DNA from: Gamsiella multidivaricata | Lineage: Eukaryota > Mortierellomycota > Mortierellomycetes > Mortierellales > Mortierellaceae | NCBI RefSeq assembly: GCF_025024155.1 | Contig: NW_026251774.1 | Coordinates: forward strand, 124,001-188,000 | Direction: 5' to 3' | DNA: 64,000 nt | Shown: positions 49,376-62,296 of the stretch, piece after piece | Layout: each line of letters begins with the position of its first letter | How positions within the stretch are numbered: position 1 is the first letter of the stretch | Program-made: the position numbers and the translations under genes | Notes under the pieces: generated by a model | Database searches by the model: none | What the model was told of the DNA's origin: nothing | What the model saw: the letters and a program-made list of their open reading frames with translations, nothing else

Positions 49376-52300
49376 ACTTAGTCGTCAGGCACTGTGGACC
49401 TTTTTAAAGCGTCGATAGGCTTGGGATAGGGGCGCAGTGTCCGGATAAACTGAGCGCGGGTGTGGAGAGGATGGCGCTGAAAAGTTAGGTCGTTTGCTAA
49501 TAATCAAGTTTAGGTGTCGTAAAGTACTGGGGCAGCTTTCGGAGTGGCTGGTGTAATGGTGCTTATGTGAGATGTGGATGAGGCAGAGGAGGAGACTAAA
49601 AGAACATGAAAGCCTGAGATTATGTATGAGGAGTAGAAGAAGCGCCTCTTTAGGCTCTAGGAGTACAAGAGGGCAAGCGGATGGACGATTCCACGGTGCG
49701 ATAGAATAATTGCCGCTAGACGAAGAGCTGTCCAGCGAGGAGAGACAGAAAGAGTGCGTATGTTTGTATACTAAAAGGGTGACCAAGAGGGTCAAGAGGA
49801 AGACGTGCAATTGGGGGGCAACCGAAAGGTGGAGGAGCGTAGGCAGGACGGTCTGTAGGTAGTTGGTGCAGTGGGGATGTGGCAGGGATGGCAAACCCGG
49901 CGAAGGGATGAGGGCTAAATACAGGAAGGAAGGCAAAGCCGTAAACTGTCAGAGAGAGATACTATGAGCAATGGTAGTTGTATTGGTCACAGACCCAGGT
50001 GTACCAGCCGAAAGCGGGTGTGCCCAGAAAAAAAATCTAATAATGGGAAGGAGCGGCGGAGAAGCTGGGAGATACAAAGACCAACCCTGAGGAGCGAAGG
50101 CAAGGGGAGGAATCTGTGCTTTCTAATAGGATCTGGCGTAGTGGTAGTGGCGATGAAGGTTTGTATATTTCAAGGGATTGAAATGTAAGAACGAGCAATA
50201 TTGAACGAGGATAGGCGAGAAAAAGACGTACGATCTCCAACTCTGCTCCATTCATGATCACGCTGGGTAGCTGAGGAACAAAAACGGTCGAATATTTTAT
50301 CTTTGCGTCGTCGATTGAGGCACAACCAGATCAGCTGTGTACGCTTGCTGGAATGCGAACTGAAGGGAGGCAGGGCAGGCTAGGGTGCCGGGACAACAAG
50401 TGAGTCTGCTGTGCTCGAGAATGTGGACTGCAAAGGCTACGAGGGCAGACAGTTTACAGTAACAAAAACAAGAAAGAAAAAGGGTGCAGTCTTTGAGGAT
50501 GTGGGCCCTGTTGATATATATTCGCTTATTGTTTTCAGTTACGGGATGCGGAATGAAATAACGAGCTATTGGCCAAATAATTACGGTAAAGGCAATAAGA
50601 GGGCAAAAATGAGGGCAGGAGTGGGAAGGAGGGACTGATTCTAATATCGATTTGACCTCAGGAGGAGGAGGAAGAAGCAAGGACTCGTTGCTGTTGGAAT
50701 GATAAGTTTATGGTTCTTAATAGTCGATGTTGTCCCCATCAGTCTGTCGAGTGACCCTTTGGCCTCTTGCCTGGCGTGGCCGATGCGACTGACGCGACAA
50801 TATATGGGGTATAGCCCACGCGGGCTTGAACCAGTGCCTCTGTATCTGATTTGCAGGTCAAAATAGCTACTCGTAGTCGCAACGCGATTTTGGGTTGGCT
50901 GTGTGACCTGGGAGCACAGGCCAGCCAGGGTTAGACGCGTATCGACACAGCCCTAGCGTTTTGCCGCCATCTCGATGCTGTCTGTCCTATTTTTGAGATA
51001 AGACAGCTCTCCTGGAGGAGCAGAGGACCCATCCACGACCGAAAAAAGAAAAAGAAAAAGCGTACAAACCAAGGAACATCGGAGGGACAGTTGCGAGACA
51101 TGAACGAGACAAAGGGGCGGAGGGCAGAACTCCAGACATGCTTAGATCGGGTTGGGAGGGGTGAAAGAAAACGAGTCCGAGAGTGATTCATGCTATCTGT
51201 CGTTCCTGGTATCTGTGAATTCCCCCTTTTTTTTAGTACTCGCAATCCTGAATGACGATGGTTCTTAGGCATGCACTGAGAACTCAGGGCCCCTCAATTG
51301 CTACTACCTACATGTCCCAAGCCCTAAAATCCCATATTTGGGGACAATGCTGACTGCACAGCGTCATTCTCTTTCGTTGCAGTGTGCTCTACCAGCCAAG
51401 GCCATGCAGCTCGCTGTTGAAAAACATGTGAGAGAGCGGGACGACTTGCACCTCAACTGCAGCACTGCTAATCTCCAGGGCGAAGAATTAAGCGGCTGTA
51501 TCCGTGGTTGGCCCGCAGTGTTCGTTGCCAAATACTACGGCTGGGGATGCTTTTAAGTTCAATGCAATGCCCTCTCGTATGGTCTCTTCACCAACATGCC
51601 TCGCCCAGTCAGCACTCTTGCTGGTTGTTTCAATCATCCCTTTTCTTCCGCATTAAATAGTCCCAGATGGGGGTCGCTGCCCAATGGCCCAATGGCCCAA
51701 TTGCTTGGTTTGCTTAATTGCTTAGTTTGCTTCATTTCACACAGGTGGCCTTCAGTGACCATAACGAGAGAGCCTGGTGAGGACCATGGACGAGGGTGGT
51801 ACCGTGTAAAGTATTATGGTTTGCAGGAATAGAGGTGGATTCTTCATGTGAGTCCCACCCATGGAAATAGAGTAGGACGAAGTTGATCAAGGTCCGGTGG
51901 ACACGGTCCACATCCTTTTTTGCAGTGTGCCGATTCGGTGTTGATTGCGCCCTTCTCCTCTCCAGCTCCATTCGTCTCCATCCTCCGTCTTCGCCCTCTG
52001 CATCGTGATCCCCATCCTGCGCACCCCCGCACCGTACCCCCCACCACCGCCACCACTGCCGTTCCTGCCTGCGAGATCCACCCTCTGCATACACAATCAC
52101 ATCCCATCACCCGAATTCGCACACCGTCTCCATCGTCTGACAAGGGTCGGACAAAACACACTACCCAATCAAACAGTGCTTCCCGCTCATTGCAACCCCC
52201 AACCTTCTTCACGTACCCCGATCTGATCTCACCCTGGACCCTCTCGCGGTACACCCAAAACGAAGCTACTTCGAGAGCACACAAGACACAAGACCGGTTG

Positions 52301-52559
52301 GTCCTTCAGTCTGGCTATTACGTCGGTTCATCCCTTCCCCCTTCAATTCTCATCCTATCCCTCGTTCCCTTTCTCTTGGCCTGAACGGGGTCCAATCCAC
52401 CAGCCAAGTTGCCTCTGCATCCTCTCGGAACTCGACCGACGGATCCAATTCGATCAATTGGCCGGCGCTGCAAGAAGAAGCAGACTTGTCGTGTGAGGAT
52501 CGTCCGCTCAGAAATAACCAGATAGACAGACGCGTTGTTAGAGCACGCCGCTTTGTCGG
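49376..52559. other. Divergent intergenic region of about 3.2 kb
   Basis: Separates the starts of the H2C2 protein (minus) and the RS-rich AFF-like gene (plus). Pyrimidine-rich sequence precedes both starts (on the relevant strand), notably 51940-52100 before the plus-strand gene. An isolated pol III box-B-like GGTTCAAGCCC occurs on the minus strand near 50822-50832, but no tRNA folds around it. No gene was supported. Confidence 0.45.
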
Positions 52560-55500
52560 ATGACAACTACTGCTTCAGCTCGAGCGGCCTGGCCCAGCCC
52601 CTCGATCTCCAGCCCAAGTCCATCGATCCCTGCATCGTCCACCTCGAACCCAACTCATTATGTGAACTCGATTGACATCCCCCCTCTTTCGTCCGCCGCT
52701 GTCCCCACGCCCCCGCTCGCTCTGATGAACGGATCGGGTGATCTGGATCAAAAAGTGACAGAGTTCAGGCAATACCTGACATCGAAAAGCGCATGTGCCG
52801 GACCAGATCTGATATTCAATGTGTGTGAATACGCTACTTTCCTGCCTCGTCCCTTTGGCCTCAAGGATCGATCCTACGACAAAAGCCCGTCTCTGGGGTC
52901 AGGTAATGACTGGACGGTACCTCCATCTCCACCTCGTACGGTGTCAGGTTATGCCGCAGGATTTGGACCATTGCTTGGGTAAGTGAACCAAGCGAGGGCA
53001 GGGCAACGATGTGTTACGCCTGAGAGGTGCGAGAGGGCAACATTCTGGTGTAGACAGGCAGTTGGGTCTCCACTATACGACAAGGCGAAGGGAGGGAAAG
53101 ACCCCAATGCATGCCCGTGAGACAAATAAAGATGCATCTCCCCATGTGCATGTTGCATATCATGAAGGTGGATTTGCGACCATCCTTTGCGAAGATCCCT
53201 CCGTTATAACAGCTGCTCACTCAACCTTTCTTTCCAACTGCCTTCTTACCGTATTTTGCGTCCGCAATAACTGTTTTTTTAGTCCAAGCGTGCCTTCACG
53301 TAAAAACAACGATCGCCAGGTAAGGTGGAGCGATGCTGATCAATACCTCCATTCGCTGTTGTATGCCGGAGTATTCATGTCCTTAAAAAAAATTCAACTC
53401 TTTGCCCATGGGATAGTGCCTTCCCGCCTCACCTCCAGAGATGCTTCGCGCGAGCATTGAGGTAAGGAGAATTATTTTTAAAGTTAGTTCCTCTCTCCTG
53501 AATAAACACTGCCGAGAATGTTTAATTGACGCTGCGTCCATACGTCATTAGATGATCACAGAGCTGCCTCCGGTGATGAGCCCAACCATTCCAGCATGGA
53601 CATTGCCACCACGACCAGTAACAGGAGGCAAGCAACCAGGGAAAGTGCCCGCTGTCCCCCCAGATCTCGGAGCGAGTAGCGATGACAGCTCCTCGGAATC
53701 GGATATAGAATCTGATAGAGAGCATTCAGCACCTGAATCAGAGAGCATGGTGCCAAGCGAGAATGATACCAAGTCTAGATACAGGAGCATTGGGTAATCA
53801 CCAGGGACTCTGTTTAATGTTCATTAGTGGAAACAGAGCGCAATAAGAATGAGAGAAGGAATCTGGGCTAATTTTAATTTTAATTATTATTATTATTAAC
53901 AATGCCTATTAGACGAAAGACTGCACAGCGCCGGAACTCAAAGGCTGGTGCCGTAGGAGACAAGCGACTAGCAGGACCGAATTCAGAAAACGCAAAGAGT
54001 TCAGCTGGATTGTCGACAGAATGTTGCTGTTTGCTTTCGTCCGAGCAGACAAAGGGATTACCCCGCCGATTTGGCGATGGAATCCTATCAAAGTCGCCCG
54101 CAGTCGTCAGAATCCGAATCCCATCATTTCTCTTACCCACCCTCGAAGCCCGACTTGGGGCTCTCAGGAACTCGAAGAAGATCGGGAAATCGGCTACTAC
54201 AAATTCTGCTGTTGGCGGATTGCAATTATCGACCGAAGCTTCATCTGTATCCAAAAGCAAGTCTACCCCGAAGAAGGACGTTTCGGAGGACGAGCGAGGC
54301 TATATACGCGAGAAACCAAGCATGACAAAAAAAACAAAGTACATGCGTACACACTCGGACGTCTCGGACTCGAGCTCAGATTCAAATTCGGACAAATCGG
54401 ACGTTCCAGTGAGGCGAACGAAAAAATCCATGTCACCAGTGATGGAGCGTAAGAGCGAGAAGAATGGGCGGACATTGATGGCAAGCAAGCATAAGGAGCT
54501 TAGGCTTAAGGACGAGCCAAAGGAGAGTACGAACAAGCGGTCTAAGAATACACATGTAGATCCGACTCTGGCTAGGAGGACATTAGTATCGGGCAGTTTA
54601 TCGCCAGATGACCCGCCTCAGAAACGGCAGAAGAAGGATCTTAAGGAGGACTCGTATGATGACACGGCAAGGAATCGACGGCTTCCGAAGACGACTGAGG
54701 GCCGATCTGGAAATGATGGACATCGAGATGTTCGAGATAAGTCTGCGAAATACAACCCTCGCGAGTATTCGAAAACCCGCTCACACTCGCGCTCCAGATC
54801 ACGTTCGAGATCGCCAAAGAGACGCAATGATAAAGGTGACGGTCGCGATGGCAAATCTGGCAAAGATCGACGCGATTATGACATGGACCAAGTTCCATTG
54901 AAAGCAAAACGGAAACAGGAGACGAGTCGGGAGCGCAACGACAAGTCGACGAAAGGCCGGCGACACAGAAGCGAGAGCAGGAATAAGGACCGTGACAACA
55001 GTCGTGAGAGAAGCAGAGATCGGAAACGACGGCATTCACGATCGAGATCCCGCTCCCCGTCCAAATCCAGAGAGGGATTGGACAGGAAGCGGGACAAAGA
55101 GAAGCGGAGCCGCGGTTCAGCTTCCTTGGTCATTACCGCTAATACCAAAGGCGTAGAGGATAGTAAAAACGGCGATCGCCTTCAGCAAACGCAGGCATCG
55201 AAAGTTCCGTCCGACCGCAAAAAATCGGAGGGACATCGTCATTCTGCTTCGGACTCACGATCCCAGCACGAGTCGATCTCCAAGCGAACCTCAGATGATG
55301 TTATGGACAATTCGAGCAGCACATCGAATCCTATCAAAAAGTTGTCACTGGAGCACAAAGGGTCGAATGTAGATACGCCCAAGGGCGCGATGAGCTCTCC
55401 GGCTTTGGGATTGAGTAACTCTACGCTTGCCAGGAAGGAAACCGAGAGGTCTCCAACTGCAGCACGAAGGATGTCGATCGTACCAGCAGATGCTAACTCA

Positions 55501-56412
55501 GCAGGGTATACTAAATACTACCAGGATTACCGCAGGTAAGTTAATTGAAGCTTCTCTGCTGGATGCTGTGTCCTCTGAACATTGACAGCATCAGTTGCTA
55601 ACTATTGTTGTGGCCATTTGTTTAGATACCATGCGCTGGCTGTCAGTCTCAAGCGTAAAGCTGACGAGATCACTCGAATCCAGAATAACCCACGCCTGGG
55701 CGCGATCGTTTACTTCCTCAGCGGTAACGCCTTCCTTCGGGCCTTCCATTTCAACGACATGCACTGCGAGCACCTGCACTCGAACCGTCCAGAGGTCATA
55801 CTTCGGGAGTCGATGAAATGCTGGGACAGCATGAAACAGTTCTCGACCGCACTCTCAGTCCAGTGCCACGACAAGTTTTCGGGACTGGACGGACTCAGTT
55901 ACCTGCTCGAGGCCCTTGTCTATTACAAATGCCATGCCTATTCAAACTACCGACTTCGTCAGGAGATGCAGGCTGCTGAGCAGTTCCGGAAACGACCACC
56001 ACTTTCTCAGGATGCATCATTATCATCGCTATCGTCATCATCATCTTCGGTTATGATCACCACAGAACTAGCTGCGAGGCTGTTGCAGAATGCGGAAGAC
56101 TGGATGATCTTGACGACCAAATTGGCGGAATGCGAGGTGGCCCTGACACCGGATATTGCGAGGGAGCAGTTTCCAGAGACGTTCAAGAAGTGGTGTATCC
56201 ATCCGAAGGACATTGGCAGGTTCGGTGGGAAGGCGTTCTCAGCGGTCGTGGAACTGAAGCAGGAGGATGGGACGAGCAAGGTGGTGTCGAAGATCCAGTG
56301 GCCGTTGGGGACATATATGCATCTGGGCGACCTGACGGACTTTGCGGAGGAGGCCGTGCGCGAGTACCAGGTTAGGAACGGACTCGATTACGAGGCTCTG
56401 CCGATGCCATAG
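52560..56412 (+). CDS. Large RS-rich nuclear protein with AFF-like C-terminal domain
   Basis: Five exons (52560-52978, 53283-53319, 53552-53793, 53913-55535, 55626-56412) join in frame to 1,035 aa. The second is a 37-nt micro-exon with a poly-T acceptor whose inclusion reconciles the phases. The N-terminal part is S/P-rich, with an acidic serine cluster (SSDDSSSESDIESD) in exon 3. The middle is highly basic with RS repeats (SRSRSRSRSPKRR). The C-terminal domain begins YYQDYRRYHALAVSLKRKAD and runs through SGNAFLRAF to LLEALVYYKCHAY, an all-helical pattern like the C-terminal homology domain of AF4/FMR2 (AFF) scaffold proteins of the super elongation complex; fission yeast Ebp1 is a reported fungal counterpart. 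The AFF link is my inference from the pattern. The codon choice near 54020-54200 is atypical, so exon 4 may hide another intron. Confidence 0.75.
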
Positions 56413-57250
56413 TGTGAGAGAGAGGGCATTACGAGACAGAGAGAAGGAAAGAAAGAGAAAGGGTCGTTTGTCTTTTTGTTATTTGCTGTTTTTGTTTTTG
56501 TTTTTGCTGTCGTTGTTGTTTTTGTAGTCATTTTTGTTCTGGTTTACTGTTCGTTTTTTTCTTCTCATCTGCTTGTCGTCAGTCCGCCTTTGTCTTTCTG
56601 CCTTTCAGTGTTTCTCAATCGGCCATCCATTTCTCAGGTACGGCTGCAACTCTGTATTTTACTCATATGGACTTAATGGTGTTATTGTTACAAAAAATAA
56701 ATAAATGCGCTGTACTTTATTGTGGACGCAAAGTAAACATTATGGGCATAACCATGAACAGCGTTGCTTTGTGATTTTTTTCTCCTTTTGTCTACCAGGA
56801 ATTATATGTAGTCAGGGTATGCTCGTTAAATGACTAGGAGGAGGTGCTTCGGACCGAGACGTGGACATGGTCGCCTACAATTTAGTGTGCCCGCCAAGAA
56901 CGGTTAAATTCACGGCCGCCCGGAAGGGGAACATCGGACCACTACTACATAGTAAAAAGAGCCCCGTATACGAAATTTTTCTACGCGAGGGCGGAGACGG
57001 GAGACGGGAGGGGGGAATTGAAGAACCGGGAGTACGATGGTGGCGGTGGCGGCGACGGCAGAATCAATGACCCATTGGCATGGTCCGTAACGTCCTTTTC
57101 TGACTCGAGTATAGAGGCTGGAATAAAAGCGTTTTTTTTTTTTTGCTTACTGAAGGGGTTCAGCTTTGGACTGATTGAGGACAGTACTGAGAATTGTGCA
57201 GTTAGCCGCCGCAATGCTCCTTGCTCATCCTTCCTCGCCGCTTCAGCATC
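56413..57250. other. Intergenic region
   Basis: T-rich and GT-rich sequence follows the stop of the AFF-like gene. No gene was supported before the 28S-derived repeat. Confidence 0.4.
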
Positions 57251-57461
57251 ATTCTGACTTGGAGGCGTTCAGTCATGATCCAACGGATGATAGCTTCGAG
57301 CCATTGCCTGCTCAGGCAGCCCTAAATACCAATTATCCGAATGAACGGTTACTCTCGTACTAAGTTCAATTACTATTGCAACAACATTTCATCCGTTGAG
57401 TAAAACTAGCCTGTCTCACAACAGTCTGAACAATCCAACGCTTACTGAATTCTGCCTCAAT
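57251..57461 (-). pseudogene. 28S rRNA fragment (copy 2, inverted)
   Basis: On the minus strand this reads the same 28S segment as 11054 onward: GAGGCAGAATTCAGTAAGCG, GTTGGATTGTTCAGAC, GAGACAGG, TTGCAATAGTAATTGAAC, TTCATTCGGATAATTGG, CTGCCTGAGCAGGCAATGG and CTGAACGCCTCCAAGTCAG. Relative to copy 1 it lacks about 30 nt after TTGTTCA and stops after AAGTCAGAAT, so it has lost about 275 nt of the 3' end. Confidence 0.88.
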
Positions 57462-57781
57462 GTGGCGAGTGCGTTGTTGGCTGCAGATCTGGTATTGGTC
57501 GCATCGGTGATGCTGGCGATATTGGCCTGGGTCGGTGAGGGAAGTTGGGACGATACTCTCCGCGAAGGGATTGTTTAGAATCGAGAAAGTTATGTTTCTC
57601 TTGCGCATATTACTTAAGACAGTGGGCTGCCATGGCCATGGTCAACATTTACGGGCACACAATACCCCGTGAGCCTAGTTTGATCTCTTCATTGTTCATC
57701 GCTTTCTCCCGCTCTTTGGTTTTTCTAACCCATTGAGTGCTTTAGTTTGTGCTCTTGACTACCACTTTTAATTTGTGAACT
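57462..57781 (-). repeat. Non-rRNA half of the composite 28S-linked repeat (copy 2)
   Basis: The reverse complement matches 10739-11053 over its whole length with substitutions and small gaps, joined to 28S sequence at the same place. Shared blocks include CTAAACAATCCCTTCGCGGA-like sequence, CACCGACCC.GGCCAATATC and CTTAAGTAAT at corresponding positions. No open frame was recognised. Confidence 0.65.
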
Positions 57782-57900
57782 TGCTGGACGAAGACTGCTC
57801 TGTATATTCTGTATATTGTATTTAAAAAGTGCTAAAAGATTCTCAATGAGTAAAAGTCAAAGCACCGTTGCTAATCTCCTATTTGTATCATCTTCACCTT

Positions 57901-60900
57901 TCAAGCAAGCGAAAAGACATTTGCAGAGTCGACCGACTTTGCTGACTGTACAGCGGAAGAATCAACCGTGGCGCCGGTATCCATCATACTGTGGTTTGAC
58001 GGCACCTTGAGTTTATACGCCACGAACGCCATACTAATTATCTTTTTGCTTGCCTCGCGGAAACCCAAAGGTGGAACCAGCTTGCCCACAGCGCCACGTT
58101 GCTCTAATAGCCGCATATTTATCCTGCTTAAGCCTTGCACGTCTTGGATAGAGGTATTTGATACTGTAAGTCTGTCATGCATCGAACTCCAATGCAGGCG
58201 CACCTGATAGCGGTCCTCTTCTTCTACAATCTGCCACATGCGAACAGACTTATCCCAACAGCCGGTTGCGAAATAGGTGCCATTTAGAGTAGCATTCCAG
58301 GTGATGCTTGTAATTGGTCCATGGAAACCTTCAACCACTGCCAAATATTGACCCGAATTCACATCCCACAGCCGCACTGTCTCATCCCGACTGCCCGAGG
58401 CGATCTGCTGGCCGCTGGGCGAATACACCACGCTCGTAACATAGGAAGTATGACCGCGCAAGGTGTGGGCTTTGGCCCAGGTCGAAGTGTCATACACGTT
58501 GATCGTGCCGTCGTCGAGACCTACTGCACAGAACTTCCCATATGGCGAATATGCGCAGGAATTCACCTTGCTGTCTTCTAAGAGGTACGGCCATTCGCCA
58601 AACTGCACGCCCGCCATCTGTGCGTTGCTTAAATTGGCCTGACGCAGCCAGATATTGCGAAGATTGACTTTTCTCAAATCTGCCCCTTGCAGCTGAGCAG
58701 AATCGAATTGGCCGCCGCTCAGGTCCGCTCCTGGAATCTGGATGCCTTTCAGGTCTGTCCCATTAAACGAGATCCCGGCTCTGACCAATATCGTGATCGC
58801 ATTCGCCGCCGCCTTGCGTACCTCTTTGTCGATCTTGGAGCATTCGATCGTTGCGAGCAGCTGCTGCTTGAAGAGAGGTTCCTGTTGGACACGCTCTGCT
58901 AAAAATTGCAGAATCGACGGCTCGTCCACATAGCTTTCCCGTGCCAAGGGCGAATCGAGCACGGCTTGTTCAATGACTCCCACGGATTCCTCTACAGCAG
59001 CCTGTTTTTCAAAGCTCATAACGGAATGGACGCTCCCTCGACACGGCAGGGCTTGAGTTGACGCCGCGCGACTCGTGCTCTCTCCGTCTCGCGGCTCAAA
59101 CACCGCTCGGGCCAAGCAGTATTCCAATAGTGATTTATGGATAAACCGGTGTTGATTGCCGCTGCGCGTCAGGGGGCACGCCTCACGCAAGAGCTGCTGC
59201 TTCTCGTTATCCCGGCTAAAGAAATCTTCTTTCCATGTCCATCGATCGCGAAAGGGCGAGTACTCGACCACCGGACTGCCCGCTTGCTCTTCGTACATCG
59301 CTACTACTAACGCTTTCAAAAAGGCAACTCCGTTCTGCGCAAATCCATCGTCGGACAAGCTCTCGAACACCTTCTTCTCTTGATAGCTCAAGTCTTTCTT
59401 CTCAACGAGCCGTTTCTTGCCTCGCTTCAACCATTGATCCACAAACTGGTTATACAACGCGACTCTCGTGATCCGGACGGCCGAGAGATTTTGTCCTGGA
59501 TCCACCATGCGCGGCAATACCTCCGTGGACAGCGTTAACATAAAGGGGTTCTTGACCAGGTCTTGCAGGCTGGGAATCAGATTAAGAGTCTTCAAGTAGT
59601 CCGTCACCTGCCAGAGCGGTCTTGTCGCGGACACATATTTCCTGATATATTCTTGAATTTGATTCATAGAGAATGGCGCAATGACCGCCTCTTGAAGTGC
59701 TGGCTCTGCTTGGTGATTGCGATCTGCTGGCCGGAACCGATCCCGATAATCGAGGCCAAGATACTGGCTGCGGCAGCTAATGACCATCTGAACGCTCCAT
59801 CCTCCCACCTGATTCAGTCCGTTGCTCGTGTACAGGTTGTGTGTCTGCTGGCTCTCATCATATCCGTCACAAATCAAGATGAATTTGCGGTGGTCTTTCA
59901 GCTCTCGGATCTGAGGCTCAGTGAACTCTGCCTTCCGTAGGTGTTTGGCGATCAGATCCTGTTCTGGCTTGTCGATTGCGGGCAAGCTGATAAAGAGCGG
60001 AATCCTGCCTTCCTTTTTCTTGTACGCATCCCACAAGCTGCACTCGAGCTGCCGGTTAAAGGTCGATTTGCCGCCACCCGAATCGCCTAACAGGAGCATC
60101 ACCTCACGGTCACTGTTCAAGAATCCCTCAACTTCTTTTGTCAAGTCGAACAGGTTGTCATCGGACGCTTGCAGGTTAGCCTTGGCTTGAGGGGGGATGT
60201 ATACGGCTTCGCCTCGTTCCTTCAATCGTTGCTTTCTCAGTCGTCTCAGATCGGCTTCAACATCGGGCTTGTTCTGGACAAGATCAAGCAATGATGGAGA
60301 CGCGACGGTTGGTAAGGCGACCTGCATCGAATGTAAGCTTCGATTATCCTTTCGGCAATCCTGATAAAGAATCCTTTTCGTCTCATCGCCATTGGATTCT
60401 AGCCCTTGCAACAATGATTCGACACCTACACCATGTATCGCATAGATCACAATAGAATACAGTAAAGCTATTAGTAACTGCCAGGCCGTGAATTCCGTAC
60501 TTCATAGTAAGGCGACAGTCTCTCACGTATCCGTTCATCATACATACCTGGCATAGCTGAACCAAATGTCGAAGCCAACTGCATAAGGACGTGAAGGATC
60601 CATTGCTTGACGAGGGCTTGCTAGCCCCACACCGCATCGTTTCGGTACATCTCGTCCAGAAACGCAACGGCGCCTTGGCGAGACTTGGTGTCCCACAGCG
60701 GAATGGCGGCAAGGTCCCCCAGGTGCTGGCATACTCCTAATTGAAAGGCTAGGTCACGCCGACAAGGCGCTTCACAGACCAGAGTCTTGAACTTGGCAAG
60801 TTGACCGTCCCGAAGCAGCGTGTCTGTCCCGCGCAGTGCTGTATACCAGGCACGTTTCTGGCTGAAGCTGAGACTGATCTTGAGAGATTCCAAGAGTCCT

Positions 60901-62296
60901 TGTCCATTCTCACCAGTGCGCTCACACCTTCATAACCAATTTTCGCTACCTGGATCACCTCTCCCAGTCCCTCTTGAAGATGTCCGAGCCCTGTGATGAA
61001 GCCGCTGACGTCCAGACCTTTTACGGCGCTAGCTAGTCCCGAGACGCCCTTCAAAACAATTCCAGTGCGCCGCATCGTTGCTTGCCAGGATGATTCGTTG
61101 TCTGGGACACACTGCAGCGCTTGGAAGGCATAGGCAGCCTGATACACCAAGTAAGGGTCGCTGCTGGCTTGAAGCCCATTCAAATAGGCAGAGAGCGGCT
61201 CGTGCAGCTCTACATGCTTTAAACCTGAGACCTTGGTATCGGCCATGGGATCCAGGACGTTTGACACTGCGAGCGTGAGACGGCAGATGTGATCTGAAGA
61301 TTGAGTGTGAGTATCCTGTAGGCGAGTGTTGAGGATACGTAAGGTCGTGACTAGGTCATCAGCGTCGAGGTAACCCGGAGAAGCGCCTCGCATCAGTTGC
61401 GCCATTCCCTCGAGAGAATGGACGTCAAGCAGGCTGAACTGTTCGATGCCATTGACAAAGAGCTTGAGCAAATGTTGAAAATTATTCTTCTCGAGAACCG
61501 GACACAGGCATACGACTTCTGCGACGGCCTTGGCATCCTTGAGCTCATCGCGAGTGAATGTCCGGACCACATCTGTCGCCAGCATCCTGAGTCTCTCCTT
61601 CTCTTCTGCATTCTTTTCTGTGGATTTCACCCAATTTTCTGTTGTTGGCTCAAAGGCATCTTCGGGCGACGGCGTCACTTGCAGAAGGCCAAGGCAGTAT
61701 GCGAGCTGAGAAGTATCACTTAATCGCTCATCTGCCTCTGGTAACACGGTCTTGACGATGGGTTGACGCATGTCATCGGGAAAGATATCCTCAGGGACCC
61801 ATGCTATGTCGCGGCAGGCGCTGTCGGTGGCAGAGGAAACTGTAGGACCTGGATCTTTTGAAGGACGCACATGGCTGTTGAAGTCAGAGGACAGTCAACA
61901 AATTGAGAAATGCGTTAGGTACGATGTACGATATAGCCGGTTAATGCGAACAAGTAAAGAGCAGGTACCTGTCACTTACCCACATTTTTCTGCCCTCTTA
62001 TAACCGACCTGCGCCATTTTGATATATCCTAAGCTCTCCAATAGGTTAGCATGCTCGAGACAGGCGCCAGCGAATCCATCGCGCAGGGCTTGATCCTCGA
62101 TGGGCTGGGGAGTTGTCAGAGTCTTTTTCGCAGTTCTTTTCATCCGGGATAACGCGGCCTCCGCATCGTCGCATAACACTAAAGCAATTGCCTGATCCTT
62201 GATTTTGCGCGCATTCTCCACGTAAACATTCACAAGCTCCAGTTCCTTTTGTGGCAAGAGAGCCTTTCGCGGTGACAAAATAGTTCTGTCAAACAT
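57901..62296 (-). pseudogene. NLR-type STAND protein: ARM-like, NACHT, pentapeptide, WD40 (two lesions)
   Basis: Exons 62296-61980, 61874-60548 and 60425-57901 (introns 105 and 122 nt) would encode about 1,389 aa. The N-terminal half is a helical ARM-like region (SAYLNGLQASSDPYLVYQAA; RAWYTALRGTD; KTLVCEAPCRRD). Exon 3 holds a NACHT NTPase with Walker A LLLGDSGGGKST and Walker B FILICDGYDE, then pentapeptide-like repeats (GADLSGGQF; GADLRKVNLRN) and about three WD40 repeats (HTLRGHTSYVTSVVYSPSG; LWDVNSG). Such proteins are proposed fungal innate sensors. Two lesions separate the halves: a 1-nt loss near 60911-60914 (the exon length is one short of its required phase) and an in-frame TAG at 60621-60623. 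The NACHT-WD40 part remains open for 849 codons. The lesions could be sequencing errors or true inactivation. The WD40 array is short for the family. Confidence 0.8.

Noticed and set aside
49385..49936. Minus-strand open frame of 183 codons rich in Leu, Ser and Pro
   Set aside because: It is the CT-rich leader of the H2C2 protein gene; it lacks any recognised domain.
50822..50895. Possible tRNA on the minus strand
   Set aside because: A box-B-like GGTTCAAGCCC and a GCA loop are present, but the D arm is missing and the T and acceptor stems do not pair.
53011..53460. Open frame of 149 codons inside the AFF-like gene
   Set aside because: It overlaps introns and the 37-nt micro-exon, and has no similarity; the spliced model explains the region.
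57345..57610. Short frames within the inverted 28S repeat
   Set aside because: They are translations of rRNA-derived sequence; equivalent frames occur at 10843-11091.
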